The notes: a model not told the origin generated them from the letters alone. 64,000 bases of DNA from Gluconobacter sphaericus NBRC 12467 (GCF_006539125.1 NZ_BJMK01000002.1:124001-188000); one strand, 5' to 3'. Shown: positions 9,013-17,642, numbered from the stretch's first letter. Made by a program: numbers and translations.

Positions 9013-9629
9013 GGACAGTTGTTTTCAACGGGGCAGGGGCCGGTACTGGTCTGACCAGTCTGGTGGCGCTTGTTCAGGACGGGCATGTCGTCGCAGAAAA
9101 ACTGATGGCCGGTCGCGGCGCTTCTGAACATTTCGCCCCCGCCATCCGTGACCTCCTGACGCAGAGCAACTGGACCACGCCCCCAGATCGCGTCGTCGCC
9201 GTCATCGGTCCGGGCTCGTTCACGGGCCTGCGCTCGTCCCTGTCGCTGGCAGCAGGACTGGCGGCCGGCTGGAACTGCCCCACGATCGGCGTCACGCTTG
9301 GTGCGGCCATCCGTGCCACGCTTGCCCGTCCGGACGCCGTTTGTGTCAGTATCGCCCGTCGTGGCCGGGTTTTCGTGGATCCGCCGTATGGTCCTGTCAC
9401 CGCCAGTCAGACTGCCGATCTTGATCCCGCAGGCTGGGCCTGCGTGACGGGCGACGCTGTTTCTGAAAAGACCGACTGGCCCTGTCCAGTGCTTCCCTGC
9501 GAGACCCCTGATGCGCTGGGCATTCTGCAGGCGGCGCTGGGCGTTACGCCCGGTCCGTTGATGCCGCTCTATGTCGACCCTCCTGAAGCTAAGCCCCCCG
9601 CTGCCGGCCTGAGGTCTGCGCCACTGTGA
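8997..9629 (+). CDS. tsaB: tRNA threonylcarbamoyladenosine biosynthesis protein TsaB
   Basis: A 210-residue ASKHA-fold partner of TsaD, needed with TsaC/TsaE for the t6A modification at position 37 of ANN-decoding tRNAs. The diagnostic motif GPGSFTGLRSSLSLAAGLA lies at about residues 71-89. The N-terminus lacks the usual LAIDTS and reads VVFNGAGAG, so the protein is a diverged TsaB. GTG 8997 is the given start; GTG 9003 gives a better distance from GGGGAA at about 8989. It overlaps the nitroreductase by 16 bp and rimI by 4 bp, the tsaB-rimI coupling common in bacteria. Confidence 0.85.
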   Translation: MSVSVRTVVFNGAGAGTGLTSLVALVQDGHVVAEKLMAGRGASEHFAPAIRDLLTQSNWTTPPDRVVAVIGPGSFTGLRSSLSLAAGLAAGWNCPTIGVTLGAAIRATLARPDAVCVSIARRGRVFVDPPYGPVTASQTADLDPAGWACVTGDAVSEKTDWPCPVLPCETPDALGILQAALGVTPGPLMPLYVDPPEAKPPAAGLRSAPL

Positions 9630-10069
9630 ACAGTCCTGAAAAGGATTTTCAGTTACGCGTCATGGGGATCGAATGTGCGTCGCTTCTTGCAGCGCTGCAT
9701 GAAGTCACATTTCGCGGCGGAGAAGTCTGGGACGCAACTTCATTTGCCGCCCTGCTTTCAGGTCCAGGGACTGAAGCGACGCTTGCCGTGATAGACACTG
9801 TTCCCGTCGGCTTCATTCTTACACGGTCCATTCTGGACGAGACGGAAATCCTGACCCTGGCCGTACACCCGGATTTCCGGCGCCGCGGCATAGGACAGGC
9901 TCTGGTGCAGAACGTTCTGGGTAAAGGTAAAGTATTTCTGGAGGTAGCAGTCTGTAATAATCAGGCAGCTGCGCTGTATGAGAAGTGCTCTTTTGTAAAA
10001 GCCGGGATCCGTCGCGCTTATTACAGGGACGGAAGCGATGCCCTGGTACTTGTTTCTAGCAATGTTTAA
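9626..10069 (+). CDS. rimI: RimI-like ribosomal protein S18 alanine N-acetyltransferase
   Basis: A 147-residue GNAT acetyltransferase. The acetyl-CoA motif is RRRGIGQALV near residue 90, preceded by TLAVHPDF, and the RimI-type tail shows NNQAAALYEKCSFVKAGIRRAYYRDG. Translation probably starts at GTG 9626, overlapping the tsaB stop by 4 bp. The RimI assignment rests on the tsaB neighbour and the overall motif pattern; GNAT specificity cannot be proved from sequence. Its 3' end overlaps the convergent TusA-like gene by 14 bp. Confidence 0.85.
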   Translation: MNSPEKDFQLRVMGIECASLLAALHEVTFRGGEVWDATSFAALLSGPGTEATLAVIDTVPVGFILTRSILDETEILTLAVHPDFRRRGIGQALVQNVLGKGKVFLEVAVCNNQAAALYEKCSFVKAGIRRAYYRDGSDALVLVSSNV

Positions 10070-10304
10070 CGGTCAGGTAGTAAAGATTTTGGCTGCCAGT
10101 AACAGGTGAATTTTCTAGAATTGTATGGCCGAGTGCCTTTACCGACGCGCAAACATTCTTCCGTGTTTCTGTTCCGCGAAGGTGGATCTCAAGTCTCTGT
10201 CCGGAAGTCATGGTGTCAAGTTTCACCCGGACATATACTGTGGTCATGGGGCATTTTTTTTCAGTTATATCTATGAAAAATGTTTCATTTTCTGTCACGC
10301 GCAT
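10056..10304 (-). CDS. TusA-like sulfur carrier/SirA-family small protein
   Basis: An 82-residue protein with the TusA/SirA/YedF pattern: a catalytic-type Cys-Pro in DITEKKCPMTTVYVRVKLD near the N-terminus, then a strand with SGQRLEIHLRG, a helix with VKALGHTI and a final beta strand. In the family the Cys carries persulfide sulfur. Start ATG 10304 follows AAAGGAAAT closely; GTG 10298 gives better spacing; a TTG at 10334 would put the ribosome site inside the gene, so it was rejected. The gene is more AT-rich than its neighbours and lies convergent to rimI with a 14-bp overlap, inside a run otherwise on the plus strand, which suggests late insertion. Confidence 0.7.
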   Translation of the reverse strand: MRVTENETFFIDITEKKCPMTTVYVRVKLDTMTSGQRLEIHLRGTETRKNVCASVKALGHTILENSPVTGSQNLYYLTVKHC

Positions 10305-10384
10305 ATTTCCTTTTTTTATGCTTGAACTGGCCAATTTATGACTGCTACATGCTCACTCGCTCAAGGATGAAGGACTTAATTACA

Positions 10385-10792
10385 ATGTCGCAAGAGACAA
10401 ATGCCCCCGAACTGCATCAGCTGACCGCGCAGATCGTCACGGCCTATGTATCGAACAACGATATTCCGGCTGACGCTCTTCCGGCTTTGATCCGGTCCGT
10501 TCATGACTCTCTTGCAACGGTGAACGTTCCGGAAGAGGCTCCTGTTGAAAAGCCTGTGCCGGCTGTTTCGCCGCGCAAGTCGGTTTTTCCGGACTACATC
10601 ATCTGCCTGGAAGACGGTAAGAAGCTGAAGCTGCTGCGCCGTCACCTCAAGACCGCCTATAACATGACGCCGCAGGAATACCGTGAGCGCTGGGGTCTGC
10701 CGCCGGAATATCCGATGGTTGCGCCGAACTACGTGAACCACCGCTCCTCTCTGGCCCGCAAGATCGGCCTCGGCCGTCGTCGCGAAGACTGA
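10385..10792 (+). CDS. MucR/Ros-family zinc-finger transcriptional regulator
   Basis: A 135-residue alphaproteobacterial MucR-type regulator, a family acting as H-NS-like silencer or regulator of exopolysaccharide and cell-cycle genes. The core is FPDYIICLEDGKKLKLLRRHL, then TPQEYRERWGLPPEYPMVAPNY, ending in a basic KIGLGRRRED tail. The finger Cys is in IICLEDG and the His in RRHLK. ATG 10385 was chosen over the longer frame because AGGA at 10371-10374 lies 10 nt upstream and the protein then has the family length. A long AT-rich leader (10305-10384) precedes it. A strong hairpin ends the transcript. Confidence 0.92.
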   Translation: MSQETNAPELHQLTAQIVTAYVSNNDIPADALPALIRSVHDSLATVNVPEEAPVEKPVPAVSPRKSVFPDYIICLEDGKKLKLLRRHLKTAYNMTPQEYRERWGLPPEYPMVAPNYVNHRSSLARKIGLGRRRED

Positions 10793-10799
10793 GAGTCGC

Positions 10800-10841
10800 T
10801 TTTTCCTGCCGCCGGTTTCTTCATCCTGGCGGTAGGAAAAA
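10800..10841 (+). terminator. Terminator-like hairpin after mucR
   Basis: TTTTTCCTGCCGCC pairs with GGCGGTAGGAAAAA (one G-T wobble), 14-nt loop. It begins 8 bp after the mucR stop; the A/T ends make it able to act in both directions. Confidence 0.7.
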
Positions 10842-10897
10842 GTCTGACAGGCTCCACGAAGTGGACAAGATGCCTGTTTTTCGGCTAGTCCGCAGAT

Positions 10898-11431
10898 ATG
10901 GTCGCAGATACGAAAATCGCCGAGAGACGCGCCAGCCTAGGGAATCGGAAGGCCCCGTCTTCCCCTGTGCCGGATGATTCGCACATTGCCCGCCTGTGTG
11001 TGGAAAGCGGCCTGAAAATGACCGGGCAGAGACGGGTGATCGCCCATGTTCTGTCCGTGGCTGATGATCACCCGGACGTCGAGGAACTGTATCGCCGCGC
11101 GTCCGAGATCGACAGCCGCATTTCCGTGGCAACGGTCTACCGCACCGTCCGCCTTCTGGAAGAAAAAGGCATTCTCGAACGCCGTGATTTCGGTGGCGGT
11201 CGTGCACGTTACGAAGCCAGTGACAGCGGCAATCACTATCATCTGATCGATGTGGACAGTGGCCGCGTCGTCGAATTTGAGGACGAGGAGCCGGTCCGTC
11301 TTCTGGCCCAGCTTGCCCAGCGTCTGGGGTTTGACCTTGTCTCGCATCGGATCGAATTGTTCGGCCGCCGCGCCGAACCTGATGACAGGCAAACATCTCC
11401 TTCAGAAAACAGCAACAAGAGCGGATCATGA
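10898..11431 (+). CDS. fur: Fur-family metal-responsive repressor
   Basis: A 177-residue ferric-uptake-regulator-type protein. The winged helix is at about residues 25-110 (LKMTGQRRVIAHVLS, then ATVYRTVRLLEEKGIL). The metal region reads HYHLIDVDSGRVVEFEDEE: the His/Glu ligands are kept, but the CxxC that holds structural zinc in E. coli Fur is replaced (VDSG), as in many alphaproteobacterial Fur/Mur proteins. Whether it senses iron or manganese cannot be decided. N- and C-terminal extensions (about 25 and 20 residues) are polar. Its stop overlaps the olsB start by 4 bp, so repressor and lipid enzyme are co-translated. Confidence 0.9.
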   Translation: MVADTKIAERRASLGNRKAPSSPVPDDSHIARLCVESGLKMTGQRRVIAHVLSVADDHPDVEELYRRASEIDSRISVATVYRTVRLLEEKGILERRDFGGGRARYEASDSGNHYHLIDVDSGRVVEFEDEEPVRLLAQLAQRLGFDLVSHRIELFGRRAEPDDRQTSPSENSNKSGS

Positions 11432-12384
11432 CCACCAAACCGGCTGGCACACCTCTTTCCGTTCCAGATGACGCCACAGTCGCTTCAGTTTCGGCGCCTG
11501 CATCGGCTCCGGCACCCCATACGCTGGCCAGCAGCGAGGAAACGCTGCGTCAGATGGAGACGCTCTCCACGCTTTCCCTGAACCGCGAAGGCGGCTTTCA
11601 GGAACTGCGGGGCGGCACGCTGGGTGTGCGCATCGCCGAGACGGCTGAGGAACGCGATGCCGCTCAAGCTCTACGCTATCGTGTTTTCTTCGAGGAGCTC
11701 GGCGCCCGTCCTGATGAACGTGCCTTCCGCACCAAACGTGACGTGGACGAATTCGATGAGGCCGCCGATCACCTTCTGGTCATCGACCACGCCAAAGGCC
11801 CGGGCGCTGCTGGCGTCGTCGGTACCTACCGTCTGTTGCGCTCTGACGCTGCCGAGAAGGTTGGGCGTTTTTACACGTCTTCCGAATATGACATTTCGAC
11901 CTTGACGGAATTTCCCGGTCGACTGCTTGAAGTCGGGCGCTCCTGTGTCGCGAAGGAATATCGCGGCCGGTCTGCGATGCAGCTCCTGTGGCGCGGTATT
12001 GCCTCCTACATCTTCCTGCACCGGATCGACGTGCTGTTTGGCTGCGGCAGTCTTCCGGGCACGAACCCGGACGCTCTGGCCGACCAGCTCACTTACATGC
12101 ATCATAACCACCTGGCCCCGCCGGCACTGCGCATCCGCGCGCTTCCGGACCGTTATGTGGAAATGCAGCGGACTGACCCGCACGTGTTGGATTACCGCGC
12201 CTGCCTCAACAAACTGCCACCGTTGATCAAGGGTTATCTGCGACTGGGTGGCTATGTCGGTGACGGCGCGGTCGTGGACGAGCAGTTCAACACGACGGAT
12301 GTCGCTGTTCTGGTGAAGAGCGAACTTCTGGCGGATAAATATTACCGACATTACGAACGTCGCCTGCGCGACGCTCTCGACTGA
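11428..12384 (+). CDS. olsB: OlsB-type ornithine N-acyltransferase (hemolysin-like GNAT)
   Basis: A 318-residue acyltransferase of the OlsB/PlsC-associated GNAT family, which transfers a 3-hydroxyacyl group from ACP to ornithine, giving lyso-ornithine lipid. Family motifs are visible: ALRYRVFFEELGA near residue 80, DEFDEAADHLLVID near 108, VGTYRLLR near 130, LLEVGRSCVAKEYRGR near 168 and LFGCGSLPGTNP near 205. The first ~60 residues are a low-complexity Ala/Pro/Ser extension. It is coupled to fur by ATGA overlap. No olsA (second acyltransferase) is adjacent, so that enzyme must be elsewhere if ornithine lipid is made. Confidence 0.85.
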   Translation: MTTKPAGTPLSVPDDATVASVSAPASAPAPHTLASSEETLRQMETLSTLSLNREGGFQELRGGTLGVRIAETAEERDAAQALRYRVFFEELGARPDERAFRTKRDVDEFDEAADHLLVIDHAKGPGAAGVVGTYRLLRSDAAEKVGRFYTSSEYDISTLTEFPGRLLEVGRSCVAKEYRGRSAMQLLWRGIASYIFLHRIDVLFGCGSLPGTNPDALADQLTYMHHNHLAPPALRIRALPDRYVEMQRTDPHVLDYRACLNKLPPLIKGYLRLGGYVGDGAVVDEQFNTTDVAVLVKSELLADKYYRHYERRLRDALD

Positions 12385-12394
12385 GCTTTCCCGC

Positions 12395-12422
12395 AGCCGG
12401 ACCTTCACAGTCCGGCTGTTTT
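12395..12422 (+). terminator. Rho-independent terminator after olsB
   Basis: AGCCGGAC and GTCCGGCT form an 8-bp GC-rich stem with a 7-nt loop, followed by GTTTTCTG. It separates the fur-olsB unit from lnt. Confidence 0.75.
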
Positions 12423-12458
12423 CTGTTTCAGCCTTTTCGTCAGCCGGACGGTTCCTTC

Positions 12459-13982
12459 ATGATTTCGACGCTCCCTGTCCGTGGCTGGCGCCTGGCCGGA
12501 CTGATGTTGCTCGCCGGTGGGTTGGCAGCGCTGTCCCTGCCGCCGGTGCACGTCCTGTTCCTGCTGCCTGTGGGACTGATGATCCTCTATCGCGTCTCCG
12601 AAGACGCGCGCTCATGGAAACAGGCGGCCTGGTGCGGATTCATGTTCGGCATGGGCTTTCACACAGTCGGGCTCTACTGGCTGACCAACGCCATTCTTAC
12701 CCGTGTTCATGAATTCTGGTGGGTTGTCCCCTTCGCGTCCCCCGGCGTGGCACTACTGATCGCCCCCTTCATCTGCGTCCCGGCGATCCTGTGTCGCGTA
12801 GTACGTCCCGGCTGGCGGCGGGTGCTGATGTTCGCAGGAAGCTGGACCGTCATGGACATGGGGCGCGTCTTCATGTTCTCGGGCTTTCCGTGGAACCCGC
12901 TGGGCAGTGATCTTGAACTCCCGGGTTTCGTCGGAGACGTCATGATCCAGCCGGCTTCGGTTCTGGGCGTAGACGGCCTGTCGCTTGCATTAGTGCTCGG
13001 CTCTCTCGCTCTGTTCCGTGGCAGACGCGCGGCTGTGGGCGTGCTGGCTGTGTCCGTGTTGTGGATCGCCGCAGGAGCATGGCGCCTGTCGTCCGCCACG
13101 CCGCTGAACATTATCAATCCCCGCGCGGTTCTGGTGCAGGGCAACGTGCCTGAAGCTGAAGTCATCAGCCACGCGGACGCGGTCGGTAATTTCCGCCGCT
13201 ATCTGAGCCTGACCGCGCAGGGCGCCCAGAAAGCCTTCGCGGAGGGTAGTCGTTCGCCTGTGGTGATCTGGCCGGAATCTGGCTTTCCTGGCCTTCTGGA
13301 TGAGGACACGCTGGCCCGGCAGATGATCGCCCGCGCCGCCGATGGCGCCCCGGCGCTGATCGGTTCGGACCGTGAATCCGGCAAGGACTGGTTCAACAGC
13401 CTGATTGCCGTTGCTCCTGATGGAAGCATTGCGGCGATCTACGATAAGAGCCGTCTCGTCCCGTTCGGAGAATACCAGCCCTGGATCCTGCCTTTCAACG
13501 TCCTGCCGGGCGTCCTGACACCGGGGTCGGGCCTGAAAACCTGGGATCTTCCGGGTATAGGGCGCGTAGGCCCGATGGTCTGCTACGAGATCATTTTCTC
13601 GGGCTCCGTCACGGCCCGGAATGAGCGCCCGAACTGGCTCGTCACGATCTCGAATGACGCCTGGTACGGCAATAGTGCCGGCCCCCGCCAGCATCTCGCC
13701 ACGGGACGGATGCGGGCCGTGGAAGAAGGGCTTCCGGTTGTCTTCGCCAACAATACCGGTATTTCCGCCATCTATGACGCCACCGGACACGAGACGGCCC
13801 GTCTGGGCTGGGGCCGGGCCGGCGTGCTGGTTAGTGATATTCCGTCACCGCTTCCCCCGACCTTCTTTTCCCGTTTCGGCCGCGCCACCCCGCTTGCGCT
13901 GTCAATTCTGTGCATGATTCTGGCGCTCATCCCCACAGAACGTAAGAAGCGTGACTGGGACATGGGGGTGTATAAAGGTTAA
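12459..13982 (+). CDS. lnt: Apolipoprotein N-acyltransferase
   Basis: A 507-residue inner-membrane enzyme that adds the third acyl chain to the N-terminal Cys of lipoproteins. About six membrane segments fill the first ~200 residues (GLMLLAGGLAALSLPPVHVLFLLP and onward) and one lies at the C-terminus (LALSILCMILALIP). The nitrilase-type periplasmic domain has the catalytic triad context: Glu in VIWPESGFPG near residue 272, Lys in YDKSRLVPFGEY near 330, Cys in GPMVCYEIIF near 376. Length is typical. The XRE gene begins 2 bp after its stop. Confidence 0.94.
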   Translation: MISTLPVRGWRLAGLMLLAGGLAALSLPPVHVLFLLPVGLMILYRVSEDARSWKQAAWCGFMFGMGFHTVGLYWLTNAILTRVHEFWWVVPFASPGVALLIAPFICVPAILCRVVRPGWRRVLMFAGSWTVMDMGRVFMFSGFPWNPLGSDLELPGFVGDVMIQPASVLGVDGLSLALVLGSLALFRGRRAAVGVLAVSVLWIAAGAWRLSSATPLNIINPRAVLVQGNVPEAEVISHADAVGNFRRYLSLTAQGAQKAFAEGSRSPVVIWPESGFPGLLDEDTLARQMIARAADGAPALIGSDRESGKDWFNSLIAVAPDGSIAAIYDKSRLVPFGEYQPWILPFNVLPGVLTPGSGLKTWDLPGIGRVGPMVCYEIIFSGSVTARNERPNWLVTISNDAWYGNSAGPRQHLATGRMRAVEEGLPVVFANNTGISAIYDATGHETARLGWGRAGVLVSDIPSPLPPTFFSRFGRATPLALSILCMILALIPTERKKRDWDMGVYKG

Positions 13983-13984
13983 CA

Positions 13985-14623
13985 TTGACAATCCAGGGTT
14001 GTCTTATTAACCATTTGCGTGTGTCAGAAAAAGAATCCTCCCCGGATCGCACCCGCCCTGAATCCCGCAGTTCCGCTGCTGCCGGACCGGTGGATGTCCA
14101 TGTCGGCAACCGCATCCGGCTGCGTCGCACACTCATGGGGCTGTCGCAGGAAAAACTCGGCGAGGCTCTGGGGCTGACCTTCCAGCAAATCCAGAAATAC
14201 GAGCGCGGGGCCAACCGCGTGGGCGCTAGCCGCCTCTACGATCTGGCGCAGGTTCTGGATGTGCCGATCGGCTTCTTTTTTGATGATATGCAGGAGGTGC
14301 GCCCGTCCGCACCGTCCAGCGCATCACGGCCGTTTTCCGGTTCCGCTCCAACATTCAATCCGGCTTTCGACCAGACGCCTGCTGTGCAGTCCCCCGTCAC
14401 GGGGTTCGCTGAGACGCAGTCGGCATTCGGGGCCCCACCGCCTCGTCCGGCTGCACCGCCGCCGCGTCTGTTCGATCTTCCAGTGGACGAGGCCGCCCTG
14501 TTCGGCCGCCGCGAGACGGTCGATCTGGTACGCTCCTATTACCGCATCCCGGACCCTGCGGTCCGCAAGCGGATGCTGGACCTGATCCGCTCTCTCGGCC
14601 CGGCAGACGTCAAGCCGGATTGA
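13985..14623 (+). CDS. XRE-family helix-turn-helix regulator with C-terminal extension
   Basis: A 212-residue regulator with a Cro/C1-type HTH at about residues 38-98 (VGNRIRLRRTLMGLSQEKLGE, then FQQIQKYERGANRVGASRLYDLA). A Pro/Ala-rich linker of about 60 residues follows and a short conserved tail (VDLVRSYYRIPDPAVRKRMLDLIRSL) closes it, the form seen in alphaproteobacterial XRE proteins found next to lnt. TTG 13985 has AAAGG 6 nt upstream; GTG 14021 is an alternative. The TTGACA at 13985 could instead be a -35 box, which would favour the shorter form. Related loci often have metK next; it is absent here. Confidence 0.85.
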   Translation: MTIQGCLINHLRVSEKESSPDRTRPESRSSAAAGPVDVHVGNRIRLRRTLMGLSQEKLGEALGLTFQQIQKYERGANRVGASRLYDLAQVLDVPIGFFFDDMQEVRPSAPSSASRPFSGSAPTFNPAFDQTPAVQSPVTGFAETQSAFGAPPPRPAAPPPRLFDLPVDEAALFGRRETVDLVRSYYRIPDPAVRKRMLDLIRSLGPADVKPD

Positions 14624-14626
14624 GGC

Positions 14627-15289
14627 CTATTCCCGGCGCAGAATGCTGTCGTTTACGAAGGATGCCAGCTTCCCGGCCTTGAAATCGGCCCGTAGACGGT
14701 CCTCGTCATACTCGTCCCGAACCCAGTCCAGAAACGGCAGGCGCCCTTCCGCTTCTTTCTGATAGCGGAGGAAGAACGCGTCCAGAATGCCCGTGCGCGA
14801 GCGGTTGAAATGCCCGAACCGCCAGTGCAACTGCCCCAGTGCGTCCTGAGCCGTGCCGCCTTCAAACATCAGCACCAGACCTGACGCCAGGCCTGCCCGG
14901 TCCGCACCGGACTTGCAATGCATGAGCATGGGGAAGGTGAGCGTCTGGTACATGTCGTAAAAGCGCAGGATACGGTCCCGGTGCGGCGCGCCCCGGCTCT
15001 CGAAAGCCATGTCCAGATGCGTCAGTCCCAGTTTCGCGCTGGCGCCCCGGGATAGCGCATCCGAGCCGCATTTGCGATGCCCGCGCAGGTTCACGAGCGT
15101 CTTCAGATGCAGCCGTCGCGTCAGGCTGCGCAGGCGTGCGGGCGTGGGATGATTACAGCGCCAGACCTTGCCCGGCACGACAGGGGCGAGGTTGGTCCAG
15201 CCCAGCCGGAAGATGGAATGGTCCACGAACAGACTGTCCCACCAGGCGCGGCGCCGCGCGGCGGGAGACGTGATCCGGCCTTCGAACAT
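14627..15289 (-). CDS. Tyrosine/dual-specificity phosphatase-like protein
   Basis: A 220-residue cytosolic protein with a Cys-x5-Arg phosphatase loop: MHCKSGADRAGLASG at about residues 125-139, where Cys is the nucleophile and Arg binds phosphate. The upstream WRCNHPTPARLRSL and TLVNLRGHR pattern is that of the DSP/PTEN-like bacterial family (Y_phosphatase3 or DSPc type). Starting at ATG 15289 gives AAGGA about 10 nt upstream; ATG 15313 and TTG 15367 are longer options, and TTG 15367 would run toward the divergent lipoprotein promoter. Its substrate is unknown; family members act on phosphoprotein or phosphoinositide-like or LPS-related substrates. It is convergent with the XRE gene, 3 bp apart. 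Confidence 0.8.
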   Translation of the reverse strand: MFEGRITSPAARRRAWWDSLFVDHSIFRLGWTNLAPVVPGKVWRCNHPTPARLRSLTRRLHLKTLVNLRGHRKCGSDALSRGASAKLGLTHLDMAFESRGAPHRDRILRFYDMYQTLTFPMLMHCKSGADRAGLASGLVLMFEGGTAQDALGQLHWRFGHFNRSRTGILDAFFLRYQKEAEGRLPFLDWVRDEYDEDRLRADFKAGKLASFVNDSILRRE

Positions 15290-15407
15290 GGTGAATGCAT
15301 CCTTGCTGGACATGCCGCTCGGCAGGGACGGGCGGCGGGGAAGAACGCGCTGTGTCCCATCCCGCAAAGGGATGCGTCAACCGCCGAAAAGTGCTATGTT
15401 GTGTCTT

Positions 15408-15782
15408 ATGCGCTTCGTTTCCCCTTTCTTCATGCTCTCGTTTCTCGCCACGGCAGGATGTGGGTCCATGTTCAGCGGGCCCGCGCCAGACATGGCCGCC
15501 CTCCCGCCGCCAGGCGCCGCCCCTGGCCATTATTCCCATAACTCCCACCGCAGCCCCCATCACCGTCATGCCAGCGGCACGTCCTATGCCGATGATGCTC
15601 CGGTCATGCCGATGCCGCCGGGTGCAGAAAGTCCGCCCTCGGCCTCGCATGATACGGCCAACAGCGCGTCTCCGGGGAGTGTGTCCTTCGGCGGCGGTCA
15701 GGGCAACAGCGTCAATATCGCTCCCCAGCCCGCAACCCCCGATACCGAAGTCTCCTACGGACAGAACAACGCGTCCAACTGA
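15408..15782 (+). CDS. Small Pro/Ser/His-rich lipoprotein, hypothetical
   Basis: A 124-residue protein with a lipoprotein signal peptide: RFVSPFFMLSFLATAGC, with the lipidated Cys at about residue 18. The mature part is low complexity, rich in Pro, Ser, Ala and His (HYSHNSHRSPHHRHASG near residue 45), with no recognisable domain. ATG 15408 was chosen because it begins directly at a normal signal peptide; ATG 15396 adds four residues. No Shine-Dalgarno is visible. It is divergent from the phosphatase gene. The His cluster could bind metal, but that is only a guess. Confidence 0.65.
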   Translation: MRFVSPFFMLSFLATAGCGSMFSGPAPDMAALPPPGAAPGHYSHNSHRSPHHRHASGTSYADDAPVMPMPPGAESPPSASHDTANSASPGSVSFGGGQGNSVNIAPQPATPDTEVSYGQNNASN

Positions 15783-15882
15783 TCCCGGGATTGTCGGCCC
15801 TTCTTCATGATTGCGTAACTCTTGGTGTGTTACGGGCATTGCTCTGAACACGCGCCAAATCGACGCTCTGGAGACTCCGACT

Positions 15883-17445
15883 ATGACTGAGCAGGTCAAG
15901 GCAGACATTGCCGAGCGGCTGCTGTTTCTTGGCATCGGCGCAGCTGAGAAAGCTCATCTGGCCAGAATCCGCCCTCAGGCGCTGGGGGTGCTCGGGCCTG
16001 CGCTGGACCGCTTCTATGGTCGGATTCACAAGACTCCGGCCCTGAACCGCTTTTTTGCCAACGAGCAGCATCGCATCGGTGCACGCAACCAGCAGGAAAA
16101 GCACTGGAAGCGGATTCTTCAAGGTGACTTCGGTGCCGATTATGTCGAGAGCACCCGCGCCATCGGCAACACCCATGCCCGGATCGGCCTCAAGCCGCAG
16201 TGGTATGTCGGCGGTTATGCCCTGCTGATTGAAGGTATGGTGACGGACCTGCTCCGCCAGTACTGGCCGCAACCGCGCCGCAGCCTGCTCGATCGCCTTT
16301 TGCGACGTCCGGCCCGGGGAACCTCCGCCGAGGAGGCCGCAGCGCAGATTGGCCTGCTGATCCGCTGCGGTCTTCTGGACATGGAACTCGGGCTGGAAAC
16401 CTACACGCAAAATCTGGATGTCCGTGAGCGTTCACGCGCCGAAAACGAGCGGATACAGAGCCTTGCCGCCCTGTCGGACGCGCTGGCGGACGCGCTCGAT
16501 CGCATGGCCGGAGGCGATCTGGTCCAGCAGATCGACCCGGCGCTGGAAAACGGCTCGACCCGCATGAGCGGTGCTTTCCATCGGGCCTGCGAAGGGCTGG
16601 GACGTATTGTCCATGCCGTCCGTGAAACTTCCGGAGCCGTGGAGCAGCGCGCGCGCGAAATCAGTGGCTCCACCGAGAACATCACCTGCCGCATCGCCGA
16701 ACAGGTCGACGCCCTGGCGGCTGTGGCCCGCAACATTACGGAACTGACGTCTTCGGTGAAAGAAGTCGCCGACGAAGCCCGTCAGGCCGATACGACCGTA
16801 GCCGACTGCTGTCAGGAAACCGAGCAGGGCCGCGATATCGTCGCCAAAACCGTCGAGGCCATGGCCAAGATTTCATCGTCTTCCAACCGCATCGTCCAGA
16901 TCATCGGCGTGATCGACGAGATCGCGTTCCAGACCAATCTTCTGGCCCTCAACGCCGGCGTCGAAGCTGCCCATGCCGGGGACGCGGGGCGTGGTTTTGC
17001 AGTTGTCGCACAGGAAATCCGGGCTCTGGCCCAGCGTTCCGCCACGGCCGCCAAGGAAATCAAATCCCTGATCGCCAGTAGCATGGAAGATGTGCAGCGC
17101 GGCGTGCAGATGGTCGACGAAACCGGAACGGCCCTGGGTAATATCAGCACGTCCGTCGAGCGTCTGGGAACGGCGGTGGGACAGATCGCCTCGGGGGCTG
17201 AGGCCCAGGCCCGGCGCATTATGGACATCAACGCCAGCACGACGCAGCTCGAGGGGGTGACCAAAAGCAACGCCGCGATCGTCCACCAGACCAGTGGCGC
17301 CAGTCAGAAACTGGTGGGTGATGCTGGCGAACTGACGCGCGTTGTACGGAACTTCAAGGTCCGCAAAAGCCCCTCCCGCCCGTCACAGCGCGTGCTGGAG
17401 GGCCGGAAAACACCTTCTCCGACCAGTACCACAGAAAAGGCCTGA
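15883..17445 (+). CDS. Globin-coupled methyl-accepting chemotaxis transducer (soluble)
   Basis: A 520-residue aerotaxis-type receptor. The N-terminal ~170 residues form a globin-coupled sensor: [33 protein letters not shown] and [19 protein letters not shown], where the His of THARIG is the likely proximal haem ligand. The C-terminal half is the MCP signalling domain with the hairpin tip [23 protein letters not shown] near residue 360. No membrane segment is present, so it is cytoplasmic like HemAT. GGAG at about 15870 supports ATG 15883. One stretch of codons before this (frame open from 15811) is probably untranslated. No che genes are in the window. Confidence 0.9.
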   Translation: MTEQVKADIAERLLFLGIGAAEKAHLARIRPQALGVLGPALDRFYGRIHKTPALNRFFANEQHRIGARNQQEKHWKRILQGDFGADYVESTRAIGNTHARIGLKPQWYVGGYALLIEGMVTDLLRQYWPQPRRSLLDRLLRRPARGTSAEEAAAQIGLLIRCGLLDMELGLETYTQNLDVRERSRAENERIQSLAALSDALADALDRMAGGDLVQQIDPALENGSTRMSGAFHRACEGLGRIVHAVRETSGAVEQRAREISGSTENITCRIAEQVDALAAVARNITELTSSVKEVADEARQADTTVADCCQETEQGRDIVAKTVEAMAKISSSSNRIVQIIGVIDEIAFQTNLLALNAGVEAAHAGDAGRGFAVVAQEIRALAQRSATAAKEIKSLIASSMEDVQRGVQMVDETGTALGNISTSVERLGTAVGQIASGAEAQARRIMDINASTTQLEGVTKSNAAIVHQTSGASQKLVGDAGELTRVVRNFKVRKSPSRPSQRVLEGRKTPSPTSTTEKA

Positions 17446-17460
17446 TCTCCCGGACAGGGA

Positions 17461-17640
17461 TCAGGCGTCGATCTGGCGTGCCTCTTCGGGCAGCATGATG
17501 GGAATGCCGTCCCGGATCGGGAAAGCCAGCTTCGCCCGGGGGCTGATGAGCTCCTGGGTCTCGCGGTCATAGGTCAGCGGCCCCTTGGTAACCGGGCAGA
17601 CCAGAAGGGATAGGAGGCGGGGATCGAGTTCAGTCGTCAT
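17461..17640 (-). CDS. Trm112/YcaR-family small protein (UPF0434)
   Basis: A 59-residue protein, too short for most gene lists. It reads [20 protein letters not shown] and then [20 protein letters not shown], the standard Trm112/YcaR pattern with a single CP motif (the second zinc Cys pair seen in some members is absent). Members act as small partners of methyltransferases or in envelope metabolism. Its start lies 3 bp after the stop of the Lon-domain gene, with which it is surely co-transcribed, together with the thioredoxin-like gene further upstream. Confidence 0.88.
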   Translation of the reverse strand: MTTELDPRLLSLLVCPVTKGPLTYDRETQELISPRAKLAFPIRDGIPIMLPEEARQIDA

Positions 17641-17642
17641 AA

